Assembly: GCA_024102795.1 (NCBI GenBank)
Contig: JAGFJK010000254.1
Location: forward strand, 1 to 37,980
Source: Pirellulaceae bacterium
Lineage (GTDB): Bacteria > Planctomycetota > Planctomycetia > Pirellulales > Pirellulaceae
DNA: 37,980 nucleotides
Direction: 5' to 3'
The notes beneath the pieces were generated by a model, which saw only the letters and a program-made list of their open reading frames with translations, had not been told where the DNA came from and did no database searches. A program made the position numbers and the translations under genes. Shown here piece by piece: positions 30,932 to 37,980 of this stretch; positions within the stretch are counted from its first letter, which is position 1; every line of letters begins with the position of its first letter.

Positions 30932-32308
30932 CGTCAACGGCTGTTCCTCGATGCAATACAGGTGCCGCGAGCTGCGCAGGAACAGTTGCCGTCCGACCAG
31001 CGCGGGCGAGGCGTCGATCGGTTCGTCCAGGCGGTTGGTGGCCAGAACTTCCAGCCGGTCGCCGGCCTGGATCACCAGCGTGGTGCCGTCGCGATCCGTG
31101 AAGTAGATCCGGCCGGCGGCGGATACGGGCGACGCATACAGGCTGCTCAGGCCGGGCAGCCGCTGCGGTTCGAAGATCGGTTTGCCGGTGGCCACGTCCA
31201 GGCAACTCAGCACCTGGCTGTTGCTGCGAGTGAAGTACAGCCGCCCGTCCACGATCACGGGCGACGGCACGTAGGGCGTGTCGGATCCATAACGCCAGGG
31301 GACCTGGTCCGAGTCGGTCAGGTCGCCGCGAGCGTCCAGGGGCAGGGCATGGGCCGCCGCTCCGCGGTAACCGCTCATGCAGATCACCCAGTCGTTCCAG
31401 CGGACGGGCGACGGGATGGCATTGACGGTCTGACCGCCGCACTGCCAGAGCACTTCGCCGGTTCGCAGATCGTATCCGCGAGCGCGATTGGTTCCGTTGA
31501 CCACCACCTGCGTGGTCTCGCCGTGCTGGACGACCAGCGGCGTGGCCCAGGACGTCGGTTCATCTCGTTCGACCTGCCATCGCGTCTGGCCGGTCGCGGC
31601 ATCCAGCGCGAACAGATACGACTGGTCCTCGTGGTCCCAATTCACGATCAGCCAGTCGCCGTGCAGCACGGGCGTCGTGGCTTCGCCCCAGCCGTAACGG
31701 GTGCGCATCCGTCCCAGGTCGCGGCTCCACAGCAGCTTGCCGGACAGATCCAGGCAGTAGATGCCGCGGGAGCCGAACGAGACGTAGATCCGCTGGCCGT
31801 CGGTGGTGGGCGAAGCGGAGGCATAGGTATTGGTCGGATGCTGCCCCTCGTGCGGCACCTGCTCGCAGACTTTCTGCCGCCAGCGCAGGGCGCCCGAGTC
31901 GCGGTCGAACGCCAGCAGCAGGAACTCATAGTAGTTGTCGGGAGGCACTGTCTTGGCGTCCGCGGCCGGTTGCGGCGGCGAGTCGGTCTTGCGATCGGTG
32001 GGAACGGCGGCTGCCAGGAAGATCTGGTTCTGCCAGACAATGGGTGTCGAGCTGCCTTCGCCGGGCAGCGGGGTGCGCCAGCGGACGTTGGTCTGGGGGT
32101 CCCAGTTCAGCGGCGGGTTGGCCCCAGGCGCGACGCCGTCCGCTCGCGGGCCGCGCCAATGATGCCAGTTTGCATCCCGCCACGATTCGAAATCCGCCGC
32201 CGACTGCGCAATGATCGGCTCCGCCAGGACAACACCAGGCAGCCAGTTGGCGGCGATGCCAGCGGCCAGGATCAGGATGGGCCATGGGATGTGCTGCGGT
32301 CTGGTCAT
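30923..32308 (-). CDS. PQQ-type beta-propeller protein, exported, 461 aa
   Basis: A BamB-like or PQQ-dehydrogenase-like eight-bladed propeller found widely in planctomycete exported proteins. The signal peptide is MTRPQHIPWPILILAAGIAANWLPGVVLA. Mature motifs include NWHHWRGPRADGVA, RWRTPLPGEGSSTPIVWQNQ, YCLDLSGKLLWSRDLG and FALDAATGQTRWQ. Blade ends such as CLDVATGKPIFE are also seen. The ATG at 32308 is chosen over an upstream TTG because GAGAG lies 7 bases upstream. It follows the hydrolase gene by 23 bp, so they are probably co-transcribed. Its C-terminus (LTDN and the stop) is supplied by the dispersed AACTGA repeat. There are no catalytic residues to support an enzyme, so it is more likely structural or scaffolding. 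Confidence 0.88.
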   Translation of the reverse strand: MTRPQHIPWPILILAAGIAANWLPGVVLAEPIIAQSAADFESWRDANWHHWRGPRADGVAPGANPPLNWDPQTNVRWRTPLPGEGSSTPIVWQNQIFLAAAVPTDRKTDSPPQPAADAKTVPPDNYYEFLLLAFDRDSGALRWRQKVCEQVPHEGQHPTNTYASASPTTDGQRIYVSFGSRGIYCLDLSGKLLWSRDLGRMRTRYGWGEATTPVLHGDWLIVNWDHEDQSYLFALDAATGQTRWQVERDEPTSWATPLVVQHGETTQVVVNGTNRARGYDLRTGEVLWQCGGQTVNAIPSPVRWNDWVICMSGYRGAAAHALPLDARGDLTDSDQVPWRYGSDTPYVPSPVIVDGRLYFTRSNSQVLSCLDVATGKPIFEPQRLPGLSSLYASPVSAAGRIYFTDRDGTTLVIQAGDRLEVLATNRLDEPIDASPALVGRQLFLRSSRHLYCIEEQPLTDN

Positions 32309-32331
32309 CGGCAAGCTCTCTCGGATCTCGA

Positions 32332-33279
32332 CTACTTCAACAGGTTGATGTAATAGTCCAGTTGGCTGGATGACTTCCAGTAATCGCCGTGGGACCGCAC
32401 GTGCAGTTGCGGGTTCATGATCACAGTCGAGGTCGGGCTGAAGTCGTGGACTTCGAACTCAAACGTCTCCTTATCTCCCAGCACTTCCCTCACTCGGCGA
32501 GCGAGCGAGACCAGCGTGGACATGGTTTCCGGTCCGCTGTGTCCCAGCGCCAAGTCCAGCTCGTTCACCCGGAACGCGCCGCCCAGCACGTCGTCGCTGC
32601 GCGAGATGACCATGTGCAGGCGCTGCAGTCCGAACGCCGCTTCGGGAAAGTGATACTCGTCGCCCCGTTCGGGCCGCGAGAAGACATCATCTTCGATGGC
32701 CGCACCCAGCAACAGGGCCCGATCCACTCGAAAGTCGACCCGGTCGCGAAAACGGCGTTCGCCCAGCACGGACAGGGCCCGCAGCAGCACGTGGGCGCCC
32801 AGCGAATGGCTGACCAGCGCCAGCGACGCCGGCAGGTGTCCGCGCGCGGCGCGTAGCAACTCGAACAGCGCCACGCCGGAGTGCTGAGCGTATTGCTGCG
32901 CGTCGTTGAAGTACACGGTGCCCGTGTCGCCGGGCCAGGTGAAACTGAGAAACGTCACCTGCCGAGTGTCCGCCCGGTCCCGCTCCAGCGCCGCATGCAG
33001 CAGCAGAAAGAAGTCTCGCGCCGCGCGCAGCCCTTCATCGGTGGTCACGTTGTAGCCGTGCACAAGGCAGACCACGTGCTGGCCGGCCAGGTCGGCCGGG
33101 TCGCCGACCACGAAGCGAAAGTTGCCATGCTGCTCGAAGCTCGGCTCGCGGTTGTCCTGCACGCGCAGCCCGCGGCAGCCGGCCAGCAGAAACGGCTGGG
33201 GCATGTCGCGAGTGATCTCGTGCACTCGTTCGGCCGTCGGCATGGCCCGCGGCGTCTGCCGCTGGACGTGTCTGCCCAT
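32332..33279 (-). CDS. Alpha/beta hydrolase (DUF900-like), 315 aa
   Basis: The alpha/beta hydrolase fold is supported by the oxyanion-side segment VVCLVHGYNV and the nucleophile elbow LVSHSLGAHVLL, with Ser as nucleophile. The region TFLSFTWPGDTGTVYFNDAQ is typical of DUF900-type proteins. No signal peptide is seen. Its stop lies 23 bp before the propeller gene, and it starts 4 bp after the upstream exported-protein gene ends, so the three are likely one operon. An AGGTGA precedes the ATG at 33279; M13 at 33243 is an alternative start. The substrate is unknown, but an ester or lipid is plausible from the fold. Confidence 0.85.
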   Translation of the reverse strand: MGRHVQRQTPRAMPTAERVHEITRDMPQPFLLAGCRGLRVQDNREPSFEQHGNFRFVVGDPADLAGQHVVCLVHGYNVTTDEGLRAARDFFLLLHAALERDRADTRQVTFLSFTWPGDTGTVYFNDAQQYAQHSGVALFELLRAARGHLPASLALVSHSLGAHVLLRALSVLGERRFRDRVDFRVDRALLLGAAIEDDVFSRPERGDEYHFPEAAFGLQRLHMVISRSDDVLGGAFRVNELDLALGHSGPETMSTLVSLARRVREVLGDKETFEFEVHDFSPTSTVIMNPQLHVRSHGDYWKSSSQLDYYINLLK

Positions 33280-33283
33280 CGCT

Positions 33284-34063
33284 TCACCTGTCTTCGTCGC
33301 GGATCGGAATCAGTTCGACCTGCCGCACGTCCATCACGGCGGCGCGAGCCTTTGTTCGAGGGCGGATCTGCAGCTTGTGGAGACCCTCTTCGGCCAGATG
33401 CACTCGGCCAATTTCCCGGCGGCGGAAGTTCTGAAAGTGTCCGGTATCCTCCACCGTAAACCGCAGCTCGTGCTTGTCCACCAGCACCGCCACCTCGCTG
33501 CCGCCGTGCCCCTGGCCGCAGCCTTGCGACACGACCACGCGGAATTCGCCCGGACGCCGCACGTCGAATTCCCATTGGCACCAGTCGTCCACTTCGGTCC
33601 AGTAGCCCAGCGTATTCTTGTGCGGTTGCGGTTCGTAGCGCAAGTTCTTGCCGTGCACGACGGCGTCGTGGGCGGCCAGCAGAATCGGTCCCTCGGGCGC
33701 CTGGCTCGTGATTCGCGGCACACCGGCCAGCCGCGGCTCGCCAACCGTCTCGACCACGATCACCGGCTGCTGCTGGTCCAGCTTCGCGGGCAGTTCGATG
33801 GCCCAGCGGTCCACGCCCGGCTTGAAACCCAGCGGCTGCCGAGCGGCGTCGCCCCGCAGGTAGACCTGCCGCAGCGGGTTGTTCAGCCGCGGCAGCAGGA
33901 CCTGGCGATCCGCGGGCGGGTCGGTCACATGCAGCTCCAACCGATCGGCGCCGCGATGAAGTTCACCCCAGGGCAGTTTGACAACCGCATGGACCGCGCC
34001 GTCATCAGGCGCTTGAGCGAACACCGGCCGGACCAGGCAAGCGGCGACCAGCAACAGAGCCAT
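33284..34063 (-). CDS. Hypothetical exported protein with a C-terminal ligand-binding-like domain, 259 aa
   Basis: The start at 34063 gives a clean signal peptide (MALLLVAACLVRPVFAQA). The mature protein has an N-terminal beta-rich part (HAVVKLPWGELHRGADRLELHV). The C-terminal part (about 160-255) contains YWTEVDDWCQWEFDVRRPGEF and FTVEDTGHFQNF. This resembles the small carbohydrate-binding-like domains (DUF5077 type) appended to planctomycete secreted proteins. That match is from memory and tentative. The start codon directly abuts a palindromic repeat, so the AAGG within it may serve as the ribosome binding site. It ends 4 bp before the hydrolase gene starts. Function unknown. Confidence 0.7.
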   Translation of the reverse strand: MALLLVAACLVRPVFAQAPDDGAVHAVVKLPWGELHRGADRLELHVTDPPADRQVLLPRLNNPLRQVYLRGDAARQPLGFKPGVDRWAIELPAKLDQQQPVIVVETVGEPRLAGVPRITSQAPEGPILLAAHDAVVHGKNLRYEPQPHKNTLGYWTEVDDWCQWEFDVRRPGEFRVVVSQGCGQGHGGSEVAVLVDKHELRFTVEDTGHFQNFRRREIGRVHLAEEGLHKLQIRPRTKARAAVMDVRQVELIPIRDEDR

Positions 34064-34187
34064 CCATAGTCGCCTTTCGCTCCGCGAAAGTGGCGCGGCA
34101 GCTTGAGTTGACCCATGCGTTACGCTGCTGGTGGTGGACGGCACGGCGCGGGTTTCGCTACTTTCGCGGAGCGAAAGGCGACTATGG
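34064..34187. repeat. 124-bp element with 32-bp inverted terminal repeats
   Basis: Arms at 34064-34095 and 34156-34187 are reverse complements with one mismatch, around a 60-bp core. Each arm contains the CTTTCGC-TCC-GCGAAAG palindrome also found at 6293-6309. It fills most of the gap between the DUF1501 gene and the exported-protein gene. It could be a MITE-like insertion. No coding capacity. Confidence 0.85.
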
Positions 34188-34220
34188 GGGCTATTGGCGA
34201 GTCGGCGCATGCGGCCAATC

Positions 34221-35531
34221 CTAGAGCAGGACTTCGGGGATGGGGCGAGCGCCTTCCTTGGCCAGCGGCACGGGTCGGGGCCCGACGTAGTAGTGCTTTT
34301 CGGGATCGATGCCCAGAGCCTGGTAGATCGTGGCCGCGACGTCGGCCGCATCCGCCTGGCCATCCACCACGGCACGACCGTCTTCATCCGTTTTGCCGAC
34401 CACGGTGCCGCCCCGCACGCCGCAACCGGCCAGCGCGAACGACCAGGCGGCCGCGTAGTGGTCGCGGCCCACGTCCTTGTTGATCTCCGGCGTTCGCCCG
34501 AACTCGGACAGGATGATCACCAGCGTCGAATCGAGCAGGCCGCGCTGCTGCAGATCGTCCAGCAGCACGCTCGTCACGTGATCAAAATCCGGGACCAGCT
34601 CCCGGTGGCTTTCGAAGTTGTCGTGGTGGCTGTCCCAGAAGCCGCGAGCCACTTTGACCATCGGGACGCCCGCTTCGAGCAATCGGCGAGCGAGCAGGCA
34701 CTGCTCGCCATAAGCCGTGCGGCCGTAGCGTTCGCGATCCGCGGCCGGTTCCTGTTCCAGGTCGAACAGCTTGTCCGCTCGCATCAACCCGCGCACCTTG
34801 CGGTACGCCGCGTTGTAGCCGCTGACCAGTTCCTCGCCCGCGCGGCGGCGAGCGAACCGGCTGCTGAGCAACTCGCGCAGGTGCTCGCGCTGCTGATGCT
34901 CCGCTTCGCTCAGTCCGGCCGGCAGGTCGATGTGCCGCGGCCGCAGCGACTCCTCCAGCAGCAGCGGCGCATGGTAGCCGCCCAGGAAGCCAGTTTCGGG
35001 TCGCCGCCGGCCCTCGCTGGACAGGAACATCGAGACATAGTCGGGCAGTTCGCTGTCGCGCACGGCCAGTTCGTTCGACAGCACCACGCCGATCTCCGGG
35101 TACTCCAGCGCGGCCTCCTTCGGCCGGCCGGTGCTGATCAGGTCGGCCGCCTGCTCGTGAGCGCTGATTTCCGTGTTCAGCGACCGGACCACCGCCAGCT
35201 TGTCCATCCGGTCGGCCAGTTGCGGCATCAGTTCGGAAACGTGGTAACCGGCCACTCGAGTGGCAATCGAGCGGAACGGCCCGCCCGTGTCGCGTCCCGG
35301 TTTGGGATCCCACATCTCGAACTGGCTGGCTCCACCGGCCAGCCAGATGAACAGGGCCCGTTTCCGCTCGCGCCGCAACTGGTCGGCGGCCGGCACTTCG
35401 CTGGCCAGGCCCAAGCTGCCGCCCGCGGTTCCCACGCCGCCCAGCACGGTCGTGGCCGCTCCCGCCAGGACGCCCCGCAGAAAGGTTCGCCGATGCACGT
35501 CGTGTTCCACCCGCGGGCAAGGCCGGCTCAT
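34221..35531 (-). CDS. DUF1501 (sulfatase-like) protein with Tat leader, 436 aa
   Basis: DUF1501 proteins have an alkaline-phosphatase/sulfatase-like fold and are almost always beside DUF1549/DUF1553 genes in planctomycetes; their reaction is not established. The start at 35531 has AGAGGGGG 6 bases upstream. The Tat leader is HRRTFLRGVLAGAATTVLGG. Family motifs seen are FIWLAGGASQFEMWDPKPG, RSLNTEISAHEQA, YGRTAYGEQCLLARRLLEAG, FWDSHHDNFESH, LVIILSEFGRTP and RDHYAAAWSFALAGCG. It starts 20 bp after the DUF1549/DUF1553 gene ends, the standard pair arrangement. It is exported folded, so both partners probably act in the periplasm. Confidence 0.93.
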   Translation of the reverse strand: MSRPCPRVEHDVHRRTFLRGVLAGAATTVLGGVGTAGGSLGLASEVPAADQLRRERKRALFIWLAGGASQFEMWDPKPGRDTGGPFRSIATRVAGYHVSELMPQLADRMDKLAVVRSLNTEISAHEQAADLISTGRPKEAALEYPEIGVVLSNELAVRDSELPDYVSMFLSSEGRRRPETGFLGGYHAPLLLEESLRPRHIDLPAGLSEAEHQQREHLRELLSSRFARRRAGEELVSGYNAAYRKVRGLMRADKLFDLEQEPAADRERYGRTAYGEQCLLARRLLEAGVPMVKVARGFWDSHHDNFESHRELVPDFDHVTSVLLDDLQQRGLLDSTLVIILSEFGRTPEINKDVGRDHYAAAWSFALAGCGVRGGTVVGKTDEDGRAVVDGQADAADVAATIYQALGIDPEKHYYVGPRPVPLAKEGARPIPEVLL

Positions 35532-35551
35532 TCCAGACCCCCTCTCGGCAA

Positions 35552-37288
35552 TCAATGGTTGAAACGAAACTCGGCGGAAGCCACCAGCGCCCAGACCAGC
35601 CGCTCGATGCTGGCTGACGACATTCCGGCGGCAGGTTCCTCGAACAGCGCGGCCAGTTGCTGGAATTCGTCGTCGTCCGGCAGCCGTTGCAGGGTCGCCT
35701 GGAAAGCCGCTTCGATCACTTCCCGCGGCGTCTTCAGTTCCGCCAGCCGCTGGACCAGGTTTCCCGCGCGCGGCTGCAGCAGTTGCTGGAACGCCTCGGC
35801 ATTGGACACGAACAACGCTTCGGCCGCGCTGCTATGAAAGTCCGCCTGCGCCGGATCGAACGACCGGGCCAGCTCCGCGGCCTGCTCTTCCAGTTCCAAG
35901 TACCGTTCGACCCGCTCCAGACCGTCGACTCCCAGCACGCGTTCCAGCCGGCCGCGTTGCGGCGCCGCGGGTTGGTCCAGGCGTTGGTCGCCGGTGGCCA
36001 CCAGCAACGACATGGCCAGTTGTTGCCGGCCCAGCGGCCGCAGTCGGGCCACCGCGAACAAGTCGGCCGGCGGCAGGGGTGCTTCCGATGGCCAGTGGCT
36101 GCTGAGCTGGTAGGCTCGCGACATCGCCACGGCCGCGACCAGCCGCCGCAGATCGTAACCGTGCGCCGCGAAGTCATCGGCCAGCCAGTCCAGCAGCTCG
36201 GGCACCGCGGGCGTGTTGGCCGAGTGCATCTGATCGACCGGCTCGACCAGGCCGCGGCCCAGCAGGTACTGCCAGACGCGATTGACGACCGCCCGGCGGA
36301 AGAAGCGGTCGTCTTCCAAGGCGATCCGCACCAGCAACTCCCGGCGGCTCGGCGCGCTCGACCCGCCGGACGTCTCGCTCTGCTCGCCCTTGGATGACCC
36401 GCTCAGCTCCCCGCCTGGCTCGACCACTCGCCCCGACAGAAACATCATCCGCGCCGTCCGTTCCTGGCCGTCCGCCGCCAGAAACTTCACCTCGCCCTCG
36501 CTCTTCTCCGCGATCTTCCCCTTGCCGCCGGTCGTGCGGCCAAAGAACGACGCCAGGCCGTAATAGTGATCCTGGGTCCAGTCGTCGACCAGCGGATGGT
36601 CGTGGCACTGAGCACAACTGATGTCGACTCCGAAAAACGTCCGCGCGGTGTCGGACGTCATCGCGCCCAGGTCCTTGGCTCGCTTGTCGAGGAACCGGTT
36701 GGCGGGCCGCTCGGCCGGCGATTCCCAGGGCCCAACCAGCATCTCGCGGAACAACACGTCCCACGACTTGCCCTGTCGCAGTCCGGCCCGCAAGTAGTCC
36801 AGAAACGGTTCGTCGCCCTGATAACGTCCCTGTATCCAGCCTTCCAGCACGCGGCCAAAATTCAGCGGAAACTCCGGCCCGGCGGTCAACTCGGCAATCA
36901 ACCGCGAGCGTTTGTCGGGCGACTTGTCGGCCAGGAACTTCCGCAGCTCGGCCGCCGTCGGCACGCGACCGGCCAGGTCCAGCGTGGCTCGACGCAGCAG
37001 CGCCCGGTCATCACTCGCCGGCGCCGGCTCCACTCCCGCCGCCCGCCAGTGATCGGCCAACAAACGGTCGATCTGCCGAGCGGCCTCGAACGGTTCCTCG
37101 GCCCGCGCGGCGCTCGAAGCGGCCAGCAGCCATCCCAGCCAGACGACAGCGGCCGTCCAGCACGGGCGCCAAGGGCCGCCTGGTCGTGATCGAACACAAG
37201 CCGAAGGTGGGAATCCGGGGAGCTGCCACTGCATTGGTTGGAAACACCATGTGGGAAGTAAACTGAGTGTAACAGGTTCCCGATCCAT
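35552..37288 (-). CDS. DUF1549/DUF1553 protein, exported, 578 aa
   Basis: The N-terminal roughly 45 residues hold a hydrophobic segment (TAAVVWLGWLLAASSAARA) that looks like a signal peptide with a long n-region. DUF1549 follows (about 65-260) with ALLRRATLDLAGRVPTAAEL, then CAQCHDHPLVDDW, a CxxCH motif of the cytochrome c haem type. DUF1553 (about 315-560) contains RRAVVNRVWQYLLGRGLVEPVD, LRRLVAAVAMSRAYQLS and LRPLGRQQLA. No separate Planctomycete cytochrome c domain is fused. The start at 37288 lies one base after the deacetylase stop (TAGGATG), supporting coupling; an alternative is M19 at 37234. It pairs with DUF1501. Its role is not established, though polysaccharide use has been suggested for these pairs. 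Confidence 0.92.
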   Translation of the reverse strand: MDREPVTLSLLPTWCFQPMQWQLPGFPPSACVRSRPGGPWRPCWTAAVVWLGWLLAASSAARAEEPFEAARQIDRLLADHWRAAGVEPAPASDDRALLRRATLDLAGRVPTAAELRKFLADKSPDKRSRLIAELTAGPEFPLNFGRVLEGWIQGRYQGDEPFLDYLRAGLRQGKSWDVLFREMLVGPWESPAERPANRFLDKRAKDLGAMTSDTARTFFGVDISCAQCHDHPLVDDWTQDHYYGLASFFGRTTGGKGKIAEKSEGEVKFLAADGQERTARMMFLSGRVVEPGGELSGSSKGEQSETSGGSSAPSRRELLVRIALEDDRFFRRAVVNRVWQYLLGRGLVEPVDQMHSANTPAVPELLDWLADDFAAHGYDLRRLVAAVAMSRAYQLSSHWPSEAPLPPADLFAVARLRPLGRQQLAMSLLVATGDQRLDQPAAPQRGRLERVLGVDGLERVERYLELEEQAAELARSFDPAQADFHSSAAEALFVSNAEAFQQLLQPRAGNLVQRLAELKTPREVIEAAFQATLQRLPDDDEFQQLAALFEEPAAGMSSASIERLVWALVASAEFRFNH

Positions 37289-37289
37289 C

Positions 37290-37980
37290 CTACGCCTGGT
37301 CTGTTGGAACCGAGTGCCCGTCGCCGTCGCGCGACGCAGGACCGCCCGGTTCGTGGTCCAGCATGGTCCGCAGGTGCACGTGCAGCGAATCGGCCAAGGC
37401 CTGCGGATGGTAGCCGCCTTCCAACACGCTGACCAGGCGACCGTCCGCGTACTGGCTGGCCACCTGCTGCACGCACCGCGTCAACGGTTCGAAGTCTTCC
37501 GTTTCCAGACCCAGCGAACCGATCGGGTCCAACCGGTGGGCATCGAATCCAGCGCTGACCAGGACCAGTTGCGGCCGGATCCGGGCCGCGAACAGGTCCA
37601 GCGCATCCGCGAAGCGCTGACGATATTCGGCCCGCGACGTGCCCATCCGCGTGGGTAGGTTGCAGATCGTGCCCAGCCCCGCACCGCCACCCGTCTCGTC
37701 GGCCGCGCCGGTGCCGGGATAGAAAGGATAGCGGTGAATCGACAGGAACCCCACCCGCTCGTCGCTCCAGAAAGCGTCTTGGGTTCCATTGCCGTGATGC
37801 ACGTCCCAGTCGACGATCAGCACGCGCTCCATCTGCAGGGGGCCAGTGGCCAGCCGCGCGGCGACGGCCACGTTGTTGAACAGGCAGAAGCCCATGGCGT
37901 GCCGCGAGAGCGCGTGGTGTCCCGGAGGCCGAACCAGGCACAGGGCTTGCCGGTGCGGACCGGCGACGACCCGCTGGACC
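37290..37980 (-). CDS. Histone deacetylase family protein, N-terminus beyond the window
   Basis: The bacterial histone deacetylase/acetylpolyamine amidohydrolase/acetoin-utilisation family removes acetyl groups using zinc. Motifs visible are RPPGHHALSRHAMGFCLFNN with the active-site His pair, and VLIVDWDVHHGNGTQ with the zinc-binding Asp and His. LVSAGFDAH carries the second zinc-binding Asp, and SVLEGGY carries the likely catalytic Tyr. The frame stays open to the right edge, so the gene continues outside. The C-terminus is complete (stop at 37290-37292). It is the most upstream gene seen in this minus-strand set and its stop abuts the DUF1549/DUF1553 start. The substrate in bacteria of this type is unknown. 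Confidence 0.93.
   Translation of the reverse strand, partial: VQRVVAGPHRQALCLVRPPGHHALSRHAMGFCLFNNVAVAARLATGPLQMERVLIVDWDVHHGNGTQDAFWSDERVGFLSIHRYPFYPGTGAADETGGGAGLGTICNLPTRMGTSRAEYRQRFADALDLFAARIRPQLVLVSAGFDAHRLDPIGSLGLETEDFEPLTRCVQQVASQYADGRLVSVLEGGYHPQALADSLHVHLRTMLDHEPGGPASRDGDGHSVPTDQA

Noticed and set aside
37290..37980. Deacetylase starting at the ATG at 37895
   Set aside because: The conserved RPPGHHALSRHA motif lies upstream of that ATG in the same frame and the frame stays open to the window edge, so the gene is larger and cut by the edge.

Overview
The window looks like a piece of a high-GC Planctomycetota chromosome, most likely from the Pirellulales or a relative. The evidence is the gene content: a DUF1549/DUF1553 protein next to a DUF1501 protein, tandem DUF1080 domains, an ECF-like sigma factor beside a huge WD40 serine/threonine kinase, Tat-type leaders, an Uma2-family gene, and many dispersed palindromic repeats. 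I assign no species. I saw no rRNA, tRNA or CRISPR array.

Region 1 (1-1236): a roughly 64-bp tandem repeat array enters from the left edge. It runs into the 3' end of a small secreted-protein gene on the minus strand. That gene is divergent from the next operon, and candidate promoters face both ways.

Region 2 (1237-20854, plus strand) is a type IV pilus/type II secretion-like gene set. In order it holds a GspE/PilB ATPase, a PilT ATPase, a second GspE/PilB ATPase, a PilC/GspF platform protein with an extra hydrophobic insertion, and five proteins with prepilin-type N-termini. The last of these is a GspK-like protein of 1981 residues. Four of the five pilin-like proteins share an acidic, calcium-loop-like motif (about eight clear and two degenerate copies). 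No secretin, prepilin peptidase or GspL/M is in the window. Between the fourth and fifth pilin-like genes sit two intact copies and one remnant of a 475-bp cassette: a DUF559 endonuclease gene inside perfect 43-bp terminal inverted repeats that also encode the end of the protein.

Region 3 (21366-25108) is a coupled pair. It consists of an exported protein with two DUF1080 domains and an exported-looking fusion of both subunits of ethanolamine ammonia-lyase (EutB-EutC) with a twin-arginine leader. No other eut genes are nearby.

Region 4 (25166-30860) holds an ECF-like sigma factor, a membrane-anchored kinase with a WD40 propeller, and an Uma2 protein.

Region 5 (30923-37980, minus strand), in transcription order, holds a histone-deacetylase-family enzyme (cut by the window edge), DUF1549/DUF1553, DUF1501, a palindromic repeat element, a small exported protein, an alpha/beta hydrolase and a PQQ-type beta-propeller. 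The tight spacings suggest two operons split by the repeat element.

The best candidates for something undescribed are the nuclease-in-TIR cassette inside the pseudopilin operon, the shared acidic motif with the giant GspK-like protein, and the Tat-leader EutBC fusion coupled to DUF1080. A recurring theme is that dispersed palindromic repeats supply the ends of genes: stop codons, C-terminal residues and, in one case, probably the ribosome binding site.
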